In this document: positions 1-7,588 of the stretch, piece after piece
How the letters are laid out: each line of letters opens with the position of its first letter
How positions within the stretch are numbered: the first letter of the stretch is position 1
Assembly: GCA_030592605.1 (NCBI GenBank)
Contig: JAUVIT010000015.1
Coordinates: forward strand, 1 to 12,388
Origin: Bacteroidota bacterium
GTDB lineage: Bacteria > Bacteroidota > Bacteroidia > Bacteroidales > GCA-2748055
Direction: 5' to 3'
Length of the DNA stretch: 12,388 bases
Position numbers and translations under genes: made by a program
The notes under the pieces: model-generated
Database searches by the model: none
The model's input: only the letters and a program-made list of their open reading frames with translations
What the model was told of the DNA's origin: nothing

Positions 1-425
1 ATATCATCTATGGCATCATAGGAAGCTGCATCAAGGGTGAGGGAAAATCCTGGCTCAATGGGCCAATCAGTCGTAAGTGTCCATACATAGCTTGCATTCA
101 TATTTTCAATCGTGAAGCTGGTACCATTACGAAGGATCACATCTGAAGAATCTACTGCAAGTACTTCAATGGTTACATCCGAGGTCATGAAATCCTTGAT
201 ATTATCTTCGTATTCATAGGTATCATCATTCAGAACATGAACTGTAGCACTAGAGGAAAATCCAACATCCGCGGTGGATTTCAATTCAGTTTCATCCGTA
301 ACAAAAGAGAGGTCACCTTCTATGGTAGTATCTATTTCCACATCGAAAAGGCTGCTGATCGATTCACAGGAGCTTAAGCTCACTGTTAAGCTTGCCAGGA
401 CTAATATTCTTAGAGCATTTTTCAT
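1..425 (-). CDS. Lipoprotein of unknown function, 3' end outside the window
   Basis: I do not recognise the family. Reading from an ATG at 425-423, the frame stays open for 141 complete codons to the window edge, so the C-terminus is missing. The N-terminus is MKNALRILVL followed by a hydrophobic stretch and LSSC, a good lipobox with the lipidated Cys at residue 20. The mature part is rich in Asp, Thr, Ser and Val with alternating hydrophobic residues, which suggests beta-structure. It contains no Cys after the lipobox and no catalytic motif that I can name. It lies 137 bases downstream of the heme-protein pair on the same strand and may have its own promoter in that gap. Localisation to the periplasmic face of a membrane follows from the lipobox; any function would be a guess. 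Confidence 0.72.
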   Translation of the reverse strand, partial: MKNALRILVLASLTVSLSSCESISSLFDVEIDTTIEGDLSFVTDETELKSTADVGFSSSATVHVLNDDTYEYEDNIKDFMTSDVTIEVLAVDSSDVILRNGTSFTIENMNASYVWTLTTDWPIEPGFSLTLDAASYDAIDD

Positions 426-562
426 AGCTATCTGGTTTTAAAGGATATGTTCAATAATTAACGGATAGACTTGTATCCTTATTGCAAGTTAAAATAAATG
501 AAAACGAAGATAGCTTAAGCATAGTACAGATTATGAACATAGAATCACTGCCAGCTCAGAGC

Positions 563-1027
563 TCACTCACGCATCACCTTTAATGCTTGTGTTTCGCTCC
601 AGTTGCACAGGCTTTCTCTCTCTTCCAGGGTAAGTCTGGCATCCTTATGGATTAGCATATAGCTTTGAAGTGGCATGGTACCTGCATCCAGTGCATCACA
701 AAAATCAGCAAATGCTCCAATTTTATCTGCTTTATCCAGGAGGCTGTAATCGCTGAAATTCAAGTCCTCTTTTCCCTTCACGATGTGCTTATTCAGATAC
801 CATGAAAAGGGAGAAATCCTGCTGTACCAGGGATAAATTGTCTGGTTGGAATGGCAATCGTAACAGGCACTTCTGATCAGACTTGCCATAGGCTCCTGAG
901 CTGCAATCACTTCCAGCATATCCAGCTCAGGATCAATGGGAGCATTATTTCGTTCTGGCTGGAAAAATTGCAGTAGAGCCAAAACTGCAATCAATCCAAG
1001 CCCTACAATCTTTAATCTCCTGCCCAT
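563..1027 (-). CDS. Mono-heme c-type cytochrome, haem_bd domain protein (154 aa)
   Basis: Small exported or membrane-anchored heme protein. Residues 5-22 form a hydrophobic signal anchor with basic residues before it (MGRRLK). The heme c site is CYDCH at 55-59 (C55, C58 and proximal His59). It is followed by IYPWYSRISPFSW (64-76), a close match to the usual haem_bd (PF14376) pattern of C-x-x-CHSN followed by a PWYS segment. Met118 in GTMP or Met124 could be the distal iron ligand; this is inference. The start codon shares its A with the TGA stop of the gene before it (TGATG at 1025-1029), so translation is probably coupled. Family members are thought to carry electrons in the periplasm of Bacteroidota; the partner here is unknown. 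The domain call is strong, the role is open. Confidence 0.9.
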   Translation of the reverse strand: MGRRLKIVGLGLIAVLALLQFFQPERNNAPIDPELDMLEVIAAQEPMASLIRSACYDCHSNQTIYPWYSRISPFSWYLNKHIVKGKEDLNFSDYSLLDKADKIGAFADFCDALDAGTMPLQSYMLIHKDARLTLEERESLCNWSETQALKVMRE

Positions 1028-1407
1028 CAGTCGGCCTGCATCAGCTTATCAGCCTCCTGCCTGGTCCAGTCGGCCAGCAGCTTTATTTGTGATTCTGACA
1101 ACTTACGATCAGGTTTTTTTTCCAGGTACTTCCCTGGAGGCATCTTTCCCTCTTCTACCACCTTGCCAATATCTCCCAACAAGCCTATTTGCTTGCTTAG
1201 TCTGTATTGATCCCATTGCTCAAAATCAATAGCCTTCAATGCTTTTTCTGAACCAGTAGCTGTAGAATGACAATCATAACATGAATTTTTCAGGATGGAG
1301 CTGATCTCATCGGGAAAAACACCTTCTGAAGGAGTTTCCGGACTAAAAGACTGGAAGCTTAGGAATAGAATCCCGATTACTAGAAGAAGAACAAGCTGTT
1401 TTTTCAT
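1027..1407 (-). CDS. Small mono-heme c-type cytochrome, haem_bd-like (126 aa)
   Basis: Second, shorter relative of the neighbouring heme protein. It has a signal peptide or anchor at residues 3-20 (MKKQLVLLLVIGILFLSFQS) and a heme c site CYDCH at 43-47 (C43, C46, His47). EEGKMPPGKY around residues 85-94 offers Met89 as a possible distal ligand, in the place where the neighbour has GTMP. It lacks the PWYS segment after the heme site and is about 28 residues shorter, so it is not a simple recent duplicate. The C-terminal part (LSESQIKLLADWTRQEADKL) is a helix typical of small cytochromes c. It starts 66 bases after the ABC transporter stop and its own stop overlaps the next start. Tandem non-identical heme proteins suggest a two-step electron relay or a heterodimer, which is inference. 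Confidence 0.88.
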   Translation of the reverse strand: MKKQLVLLLVIGILFLSFQSFSPETPSEGVFPDEISSILKNSCYDCHSTATGSEKALKAIDFEQWDQYRLSKQIGLLGDIGKVVEEGKMPPGKYLEKKPDRKLSESQIKLLADWTRQEADKLMQAD

Positions 1408-1473
1408 ATTATCGTTTTATTGAGTGAGTCTTGAAGGCGTAAGAATAATAAAAAAGGAGTAAGAGAGCAAACG

Positions 1474-4400
1474 CTAGCGATTTTTGCGCAGCTTCCGTAT
1501 CTGGTTCCAGTTAACAAATTTTCGTAAGAGGTCGTATAGCAGGAATATATATAAAACCAGGGCCGACAACCAGATTACACCCAGGTTGAACCAGTAAGTA
1601 TCAATGGAGAAGGGTCCTACTCTTTTTACCGGAGAAAACAGGTGTGCCCGGGCTATCCTGGAGCGGGGCACCTGGTAAACAGGTGCAGTTTTACGGACCA
1701 GGTGCCCGTCCCATTCCGTCAGGAAGCGCTGGCCTTTAAAAACAAGCAGTTCCTCCAGTCTTTTATTGGTATATTTCTTCTTCATCTGCACAACAGCATC
1801 CTCCCCTCCCCAGGCTTCAATCAAGGTGGAAACCCGTCGTTCCTTTTGATGGTCCGCTTCACTTTTCATCCAGCTATAAATCTGACTTACCCGGTTCAAT
1901 GAGTCTGTTGCTTTCTGATAAACCACCTCATTAAACCCGGAGCGTGTAAAGCCTTCCGGAGACCCAAACGAAGCCACCATCCCCGTTTTGGATAGATCGT
2001 TTAACTCATTTTGGATCAGTTCCAAATCTGCTTCACAAGATTCAGGAACCTCACCAATGGAGGATTTATACCAGATATCATCGAGTCTCAGTTTGATTTC
2101 CTGGATCCGTACGGCTTCGTAAGACGCATTAGTTCTGGCCTGGTCAATTTCAAAAAACTCCCTGGTATACCTGTTTCCCTTGAATTGATGCACAGCAACA
2201 GCTTCATAGGCCCAGCGCGAAGGCATTAATTCTCCAATTACAGGGACATATTCAGGATTGTTATACAGATTATTCAGCCTGTCAAAAGGAATCATTACCC
2301 CACTGAACAATAGCTGGGGTACAACAATAAACGGGATCACGATATAGCCCGTAATCATTGAATTGAGTCCAGCCGAAATATTCAATCCAATCACATTGGC
2401 CAGGCACGACACCGTAAAGAAGATGGCCCAGTAATGAAAATACATCCCCTTAATTTCCAGGATTGAATTTCCCACCAGCACGAATGCCAATGTCTGAATG
2501 GCCGAAATCAGAAACAATACGAGGATTTTTGAATTCAGGTAGCTCATTCGACTTAAACGAAGGAAGGACTCCCTTTCCTGGATCTTGCGATCAAGGAAAA
2601 TTTCCTTGACGCTCACCAGCAATCCCATGAACATGGAGACGATGACCCCGATAAACATATATACCGGCAAGTTCATGTTATCCCTGAAAATATAGCTGGC
2701 CGAGGGCAACATATCAGTAGTAGAACGGGTGAACCAGGCACAGATCAATGCCAGCAGAGGTGCTTCGAGAAAGGTGATCAGCAGGTTCTGCCGGTTGGTC
2801 AGCTTGCGAAGTATATTTCGTTGGAAAAAAATAGCGAACTGTTGAAAGGCCCCGGGAATATGAGAATTGCTCCTGGGCAGAACTTTCTTTTTGCTTTTAA
2901 TCTTCTGTTTTGATTCAATCCTGTCTACGTAAATATCGTACCACTCCTCGGGCGACACCTTACGTTCGCTGGTAACTTTACCATACTCATCAATCTGTTT
3001 GGCCTCAACCATCTTCAGGATCTGTTCTGGCATCACATTCCCACACGATACACAATGTCCTATATCTGCGTTAACATAGTTGCTGAGACCCTTGAAATAG
3101 GTAATGGCATCAATGGGATTTCCCTTGTAAATAACATGTCCCTCCTTATCAAGAACCAAGAATCTGTCAAACAATTTATAGATGTCCGAATAGGGCTGAT
3201 GAATATTAACAATCACCAGCTTCCCTTTCAGCGCTTGTTCCTTCAGAAGCAACATCACCTTCTCCGATCCCATGGAAGAAAGTCCCGAGGTAGGTTCATC
3301 CACAAATAACACCGCCGGTTCCCTAATCAATTCCAGAGCGATGTTGAGCCTCTTCCTTTGCCCGCCACTGATAAATTTTTTCAATGGATTCCCCACCTTC
3401 AGGTGTTTGATCTCCTCCAGATCAAGGTCCAGGAGAACCTGGTTGACTCTCTTCAGCATCTCGGCTTCAGAGAGATTACTCAGACACAGTTTTGCATTCA
3501 GATAGAGATTCGTAAATACGCTAAGCTCTTCCAGCAGCAGATCATCCTGCGGAACAAAACCGATGATTCCCTCAATCTGCGAGTCCTCTTTGTGAATATC
3601 GTAGCCATTGATTGTAATCTTACCTGACTGGGGTTTAAGTTTTCCGCACAGAATATTCAGCAGAGTCGATTTTCCCGCTCCACTTCCTCCCATGATTCCA
3701 ATCAGGTTGCCAGACTCCTTGCTGAAGTTGAATTTTCGAATCCCCTTTGTACTGTTTTTAAACCTGTATTCAATGTCCTTTGCAAGAAAAGATATCTTAG
3801 CAAACTCCTTGGCATGATGGAATTTCCTGGAAATATCGCTGTAATAGACCGGGCTGATCAGGGACCCGGTAATCAGTGATCCATGTTCCAATAACTCGAT
3901 ACGGTCCGGTACAATGGGTTGTCCGTTCAAAAACAGATTCATCTGACCCAGGTATCGAAACACATATGTATCTGTACTTGAATGGTGCAGAATAGCAAGC
4001 CTTCCCTCCAGCTCTTTCTCCCTCAAGTGCCTGATTCCTTTAACATAGGGCTGCTTCTTACTGTCGATGACCATGATACGTTCCTTATCAATGGCCTCGA
4101 GGGCATTCAGTACAAAATTCTTGGTATTATCATGCTCCCTCCTGGAGACATTGAATGAATCGGCAACCGTCCGGATAAAGGCAAGCTCCTTGGCGGTCAT
4201 CACATCATCTTCATTGATAAACTCCACCAGCCTGAGGAAAACAATGAACTTCTCTCTTTGTAAGAGGCTCCTGTTAATTTCCTCGGTAATACATTTTAGT
4301 TTTTCAGAATCGCTTAGAGTCTGTCTTTGATGTGTAATTCCACCACCGAACAGAAGTGGATGGTGAATTTCCAGGTAATTATCAAAAACAACCAGATATT

Positions 4401-4539
4401 TGTTAATCAGGTTGGTTTTCAGGTGTTGCCTGAGAAAAGTTTTAACGATTGACCTGGCTTTGAAAGAAACACCATCTTCTGATACATTGGCTATTATTGC
4501 AAATAGCTGTAGCAGCGCATTTAATACGGCCTCTTTCAT
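1474..4539 (-). CDS. Fused ABC transporter: N-terminal TerB-like and FHA-like region, ABCG-type ATPase, six-helix membrane domain (1021 aa)
   Basis: A single chain carries both ATPase and membrane domain, ATPase first, as in ABCG half-transporters. Residues 1-155 are mostly helical and resemble a TerB-like region. Residues about 175-235 (LFLNGQPIVP, LEHGSLITG) look like a worn FHA domain, an architecture that recalls the mycobacterial FHA-ABC protein Rv1747. ATPase motifs are intact: Walker A GGSGAGKS (284-291), Q-loop VPQDD (329-333), signature SGGQRKR (391-397), Walker B VLFVDE (410-415) and H-loop His447. A CVSCG pair (496-500) lies between ATPase and membrane domain. Likely membrane helices are 586-604, 624-644, 671-690, 703-724, 728-750 and 982-1005, leaving an unusually large extracytoplasmic part at 751-981. 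Two chains should dimerise in the inner membrane. The direction is probably export; the substrate is unknown. Confidence 0.93.
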   Translation of the reverse strand: MKEAVLNALLQLFAIIANVSEDGVSFKARSIVKTFLRQHLKTNLINKYLVVFDNYLEIHHPLLFGGGITHQRQTLSDSEKLKCITEEINRSLLQREKFIVFLRLVEFINEDDVMTAKELAFIRTVADSFNVSRREHDNTKNFVLNALEAIDKERIMVIDSKKQPYVKGIRHLREKELEGRLAILHHSSTDTYVFRYLGQMNLFLNGQPIVPDRIELLEHGSLITGSLISPVYYSDISRKFHHAKEFAKISFLAKDIEYRFKNSTKGIRKFNFSKESGNLIGIMGGSGAGKSTLLNILCGKLKPQSGKITINGYDIHKEDSQIEGIIGFVPQDDLLLEELSVFTNLYLNAKLCLSNLSEAEMLKRVNQVLLDLDLEEIKHLKVGNPLKKFISGGQRKRLNIALELIREPAVLFVDEPTSGLSSMGSEKVMLLLKEQALKGKLVIVNIHQPYSDIYKLFDRFLVLDKEGHVIYKGNPIDAITYFKGLSNYVNADIGHCVSCGNVMPEQILKMVEAKQIDEYGKVTSERKVSPEEWYDIYVDRIESKQKIKSKKKVLPRSNSHIPGAFQQFAIFFQRNILRKLTNRQNLLITFLEAPLLALICAWFTRSTTDMLPSASYIFRDNMNLPVYMFIGVIVSMFMGLLVSVKEIFLDRKIQERESFLRLSRMSYLNSKILVLFLISAIQTLAFVLVGNSILEIKGMYFHYWAIFFTVSCLANVIGLNISAGLNSMITGYIVIPFIVVPQLLFSGVMIPFDRLNNLYNNPEYVPVIGELMPSRWAYEAVAVHQFKGNRYTREFFEIDQARTNASYEAVRIQEIKLRLDDIWYKSSIGEVPESCEADLELIQNELNDLSKTGMVASFGSPEGFTRSGFNEVVYQKATDSLNRVSQIYSWMKSEADHQKERRVSTLIEAWGGEDAVVQMKKKYTNKRLEELLVFKGQRFLTEWDGHLVRKTAPVYQVPRSRIARAHLFSPVKRVGPFSIDTYWFNLGVIWLSALVLYIFLLYDLLRKFVNWNQIRKLRKNR

Positions 4540-4572
4540 TATATGTTTCAGGCCTTACCGGCCGATGCTGTA

Positions 4573-5409
4573 CTAGACGATGCTGTTGCGCAGGGTGCTG
4601 ATCATTTCCTCCAGGATTTTCAGCTGCTCATCGGTCATGATATCGCCAACACCCTCATAGAATTCCTGAATATCGAACAATCCCTTGTACAAATCACTCA
4701 CCTCCTTCACATCTTTTACCGGTTCAAGCAGATTCACCAGCTCATTCAGGGATTTCTTTTGCCTTGCAAGCGCTTCTAGAAATGCTGTATTATCAATGGC
4801 TTTTAAGGCCACATGGGTAGTAATATAAACCCCCTCGATCCAGCTTCCACATACAACTAAGCGGGCCAGAACATCCTGCTGATTTTCAACCAGGTAGTTC
4901 CAAGTGTCATCAAAGGATTCGGTTACCACTGCGATCAAAGAATCACGATCATCAATATTTTGTTCAATCCGCTCAGCATAGGTGATATTGAAGGTTGTAG
5001 AAATGCCGAGATCTTCGATCAGTATTTTGGAAGCCTCCAGGTAATTCATGGTTCCCTGCTTCATCATGTAGGTAGTTGCATAACATAAATCCGCTGCATA
5101 CACACCAAGGTTTAGCACCTTGTCGCGTTGTGTGATATATTCTCCAGCCTTTTCCGGACCATTGGAAAGGGATAAAATGTAAGGTGCTCCTGCCTGATAA
5201 ATATATTTTGTAATGTCATAGGAAGTGGGAACCTCATAACCTGAAAGGTCCTTCACTACATCCTCCCTGGGAGCAATATCCTCACCAGGTCCAGGAATAC
5301 CAACATCCTGCTTCTTTGGAGTGGTATTACATCCTGTAAACAGAACTATTGAAGCGCTTAGCAATCCGATTACATATAATCTTAGTTGTTGATACATTGC
5401 CTTTTTCAT
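4573..5409 (-). CDS. Lipoprotein of unknown function, first gene of the ABC transporter cluster (278 aa)
   Basis: I do not recognise the family. I place the start at the ATG 5409-5407 (MKKAMYQQLR); a TTG two codons upstream is also in frame but less likely. A hydrophobic stretch ends in LFTGC, giving a lipobox with Cys27. After a Pro- and charge-rich linker (residues 28-55), the mature domain is nearly all helical: a segment with LGVYAADLCYATTYM, then LVVCGSWIEGVYITTHVAL, then a C-terminal helix ending in LEEMISTLRNS. The two Cys residues in the helical part (in DLCYA and VVCGS) could pair or bind a ligand. The gene is 33 bases upstream of the ABC transporter on the same strand, so a periplasmic partner of the large extracytoplasmic transporter segment is the natural inference. 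It has no enzyme motif that I can see. Confidence 0.85.
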   Translation of the reverse strand: MKKAMYQQLRLYVIGLLSASIVLFTGCNTTPKKQDVGIPGPGEDIAPREDVVKDLSGYEVPTSYDITKYIYQAGAPYILSLSNGPEKAGEYITQRDKVLNLGVYAADLCYATTYMMKQGTMNYLEASKILIEDLGISTTFNITYAERIEQNIDDRDSLIAVVTESFDDTWNYLVENQQDVLARLVVCGSWIEGVYITTHVALKAIDNTAFLEALARQKKSLNELVNLLEPVKDVKEVSDLYKGLFDIQEFYEGVGDIMTDEQLKILEEMISTLRNSIV

Positions 5410-5501
5410 GGTCAAAGAAATTTATTTCGTGCTGGTTAGGTATTCAAACGTTACAATTTAGGAAAAAGTAGAGTGAATAAAAAATTTCACTCAAATTCAT
5501 A

Positions 5502-5509
5502 TATCTTTG
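5502..5509 (+). promoter_or_regulatory. Probable -7 promoter element ahead of the PD40/SPOR gene
   Basis: TATCTTTG matches the Bacteroidota housekeeping -7 consensus TAnnTTTG at every fixed position. It lies 51 bases before the ATG at 5561, which implies a leader of roughly 45 bases. The -33 region is A/T-rich but has no clear TTTG. The 151-base gap between 5409 and 5561 is a divergent promoter region; I found no equally good element for the minus-strand gene. Confidence 0.45.
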
Positions 5510-5560
5510 ATGATACCGTCAACTTAACTCAGATAACAGAATACTAATCATCTTGTTCAA

Positions 5561-6844
5561 ATGAATTTGATTACCTCATCCCTGCTTGCCCTATGTTCAC
5601 TCTTCCCGGGAGTGAATCCTGGTCTACATGGTCCCGGAGCAGATACATCGCAATCTGGTGAATGGCTGCTGTTTGAAACTTTGGATCTGAAGCAAACCGG
5701 AACCTGTTATGATGTGGTTTTTTACCACGATGGCATTGTTTTTCTGAAATCAGGAGAAGAAACCCTTTATCTGGCACCGATCGACAGTCCCGATGCAACT
5801 TTCAGCCAGCCGCTTTTTACCAATGAAGATTTTTCCTGCTCTCCTGCAGCACTGTCTTTTTCGGGCGATTATAGCAGGGCTTATTATACCCGGCCTGTGA
5901 TGGGAGATGAGCAAAAGTATAGGGAAAAAATATTTGAGATGTCCATCGAGGATATGCATGTGTCAGGACTTAGTGAGCTTATATTTACGGGCGATCCTTC
6001 CCGAAACCTGCATCCTGCCGTCTCGTCAGATGGTTCATTGATGGTCTTCTCCTCAGACCGCCTTCCAACCAGTGGAGGGCTGGATCTTTTTGTTACCCGG
6101 CTTACAGCTGATGGCTGGTCGAAGCCACTAAACCTTGGGGAATCTATCAATTCCAGCGGCCACGAATGGTTTCCCTTTCTGGATAAGAAGAACAACCTCT
6201 GGTTCTCATCAACAGGTCATTCAGGATATGGTGGATTTGATATTTTTATCTGTCCTTATACGGGCACGGAGTGGGGATCACCGCAAAACCTTGGAGAAGT
6301 AATCAATGGTCCACAGAACGAATTGGGCTTTTCTGTTCATCCTCAGAAACAGGTGGCACTATTCTCAAGAACCTGGCCATCTGAATCCAGGGGCATGTCC
6401 ATTATGCTAAGCCTCAACGAAGACGCACTTGATGCAGCCGGAATTGACGAAGCCTCTGCCAGAGATATCGCCATGGTCATGCAAAGGATGGCCGATCCTT
6501 CTTCTCAGGGATCACCGCGTCATCAAGCTGAACCGGAAAAGAAAACGGAACCAGAAACCAAAACCATCATTAGTTCCAACCAGGACCCTGTGGTTTTCAG
6601 AGTCCAGATCATATCAAGCCTGTATGAAAACAGCTTTCCAAACGTATTGATTGATGGAAAGAGTTACGCTACCTATGAATATTTATATTTGGGTTCCTAC
6701 AGGATCACTGTCGGAAAGTTCGACTCGCTTAAAGAAGCAAATTCCTTCAGGGCTCAATGCTTGAATTCCGGATTCAAACAGGCTTTTGTGGCAGCCTTCC
6801 AGGGAGATCAGCGAGAAACAGACCCTTCGGTCTTTAAACAATAA
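5561..6844 (+). CDS. PD40 beta-propeller protein with C-terminal SPOR-like domain (427 aa)
   Basis: An exported surface or periplasmic protein, probably structural or binding rather than catalytic. The N-terminus (residues 1-22) is hydrophobic but lacks Lys or Arg, so it is a weak signal peptide. Residues about 35-285 hold propeller repeats of PD40 type: HPAVSSDGSLMVFSSDR (151-167), GGLDLFVTRL (172-181), a second blade with WFSSTGHSGYGGFDIFI (214-230), and LGFSVHP. A Glu/Lys/Pro-rich linker (318-335) leads to a SPOR-like domain at 346-412 (FRVQIISSL, YRITVGKF, EANSFRAQCLNSGF). SPOR domains usually bind denuded peptidoglycan glycan strands, so cell wall attachment is likely; this is family knowledge. 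The stop is 5 bases before the upp start, so the two are probably cotranscribed, although their roles seem unrelated. Confidence 0.87.
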   Translation: MNLITSSLLALCSLFPGVNPGLHGPGADTSQSGEWLLFETLDLKQTGTCYDVVFYHDGIVFLKSGEETLYLAPIDSPDATFSQPLFTNEDFSCSPAALSFSGDYSRAYYTRPVMGDEQKYREKIFEMSIEDMHVSGLSELIFTGDPSRNLHPAVSSDGSLMVFSSDRLPTSGGLDLFVTRLTADGWSKPLNLGESINSSGHEWFPFLDKKNNLWFSSTGHSGYGGFDIFICPYTGTEWGSPQNLGEVINGPQNELGFSVHPQKQVALFSRTWPSESRGMSIMLSLNEDALDAAGIDEASARDIAMVMQRMADPSSQGSPRHQAEPEKKTEPETKTIISSNQDPVVFRVQIISSLYENSFPNVLIDGKSYATYEYLYLGSYRITVGKFDSLKEANSFRAQCLNSGFKQAFVAAFQGDQRETDPSVFKQ

Positions 6845-6849
6845 ATTGC

Positions 6850-7488
6850 ATGCACCACATCATCGACCACCCCCTGATTCAGCATAAGCTGACCCAGATT
6901 CGGAACAAAGATACAGGCACCAAGGAGTTTCGCGAAAATGTCAATGAGATAGCCGGACTAATGGCCTATGAGATTACCAGGGATATTCCAGTCCGTAAAA
7001 CCGAAACCGAGACTCCGATGATGCGTTGTGTTACCCATGAACTCTCCAGGGATATCGTACTTATACCAGTACTGCGAGCCGGACTTGGAATGGTAGATGG
7101 AATCACCAGCCTGATACCCACTGCAAAAATTGGTCATGTGGGCATGTACCGCGACCACAAAACGCTTGAGCCAAAAAGCTATTATGCGAAGTTTCCCTAT
7201 CGAATGAAAAAGGCGGTGGTCATGGTTCTGGATCCTATGCTGGCCACAGGAGGCAGTGCCAGTGCTACCCTTGATAAATTAAAAAGTGAAGGAGCAAGCG
7301 ATCTGAAGCTGGTTTGTATCGTGGGTGCCCCGGAAGGACTTGAGCGGATCACAAGAGACCATCCGGAGGTAGATGTGTTCCTGGCTGCCCTGGACAAGGG
7401 GCTCAACGAACAAGGCTATATTATACCAGGTCTTGGTGATGCGGGCGATCGCCTGTTTGGCACCAACGATTTTCCGAAACAATTCTAA
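6850..7488 (+). CDS. upp: Uracil phosphoribosyltransferase (212 aa)
   Basis: Converts uracil and PRPP to UMP and pyrophosphate in the cytoplasm, the pyrimidine salvage step. Full length for the family (about 208-215 residues). The PRPP-binding loop is DPMLATGGSA (128-137). The uracil-binding C-terminal signature is GYIIPGLGDAGDRLFGT (189-205), nearly identical to the family motif. LIPVLRAGLGMVDG (71-84) is another conserved block. The ATG at 6850 is followed by the expected short helical N-terminus (HPLIQHKLTQIRNKDT). It lies 5 bases after the PD40/SPOR gene and probably relies on the same transcript. No PyrR-type or attenuator structure is visible before it. All catalytic segments are intact. 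Confidence 0.97.
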   Translation: MHHIIDHPLIQHKLTQIRNKDTGTKEFRENVNEIAGLMAYEITRDIPVRKTETETPMMRCVTHELSRDIVLIPVLRAGLGMVDGITSLIPTAKIGHVGMYRDHKTLEPKSYYAKFPYRMKKAVVMVLDPMLATGGSASATLDKLKSEGASDLKLVCIVGAPEGLERITRDHPEVDVFLAALDKGLNEQGYIIPGLGDAGDRLFGTNDFPKQF

Positions 7489-7588
7489 GCCATGTCTTCC
7501 ATTTTTTAACTTCCTCTTAACAGGAAAGATGAACAATTCTATTTAAATTGTCTACAAATAGAAGCGCAATATCTTAAACCCACCTGTT

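Noticed and set aside
936..1232. Plus-strand open frame of 98 codons across the two heme genes
   Set aside because: It runs antisense to two well-supported heme protein genes, has no signal, motif or promoter, and is a shadow frame.
1472..1479. CGCTAGCG palindrome at the end of the ABC gene
   Set aside because: Eight bases with no loop cannot form a stable hairpin, and no T tract follows directly; probably chance within coding sequence.
5410..5415. TTG start two codons upstream in the ABC-cluster lipoprotein
   Set aside because: The ATG at 5409-5407 gives a standard MKK lipoprotein signal; the TTG adds only two residues and is a weaker start.
7502..7528. T6 tract and TTCCT/AGGAA repeat after upp as a terminator
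   Set aside because: The five-base-pair stem lies after the T tract rather than before it, so it does not form an intrinsic terminator on the plus strand.
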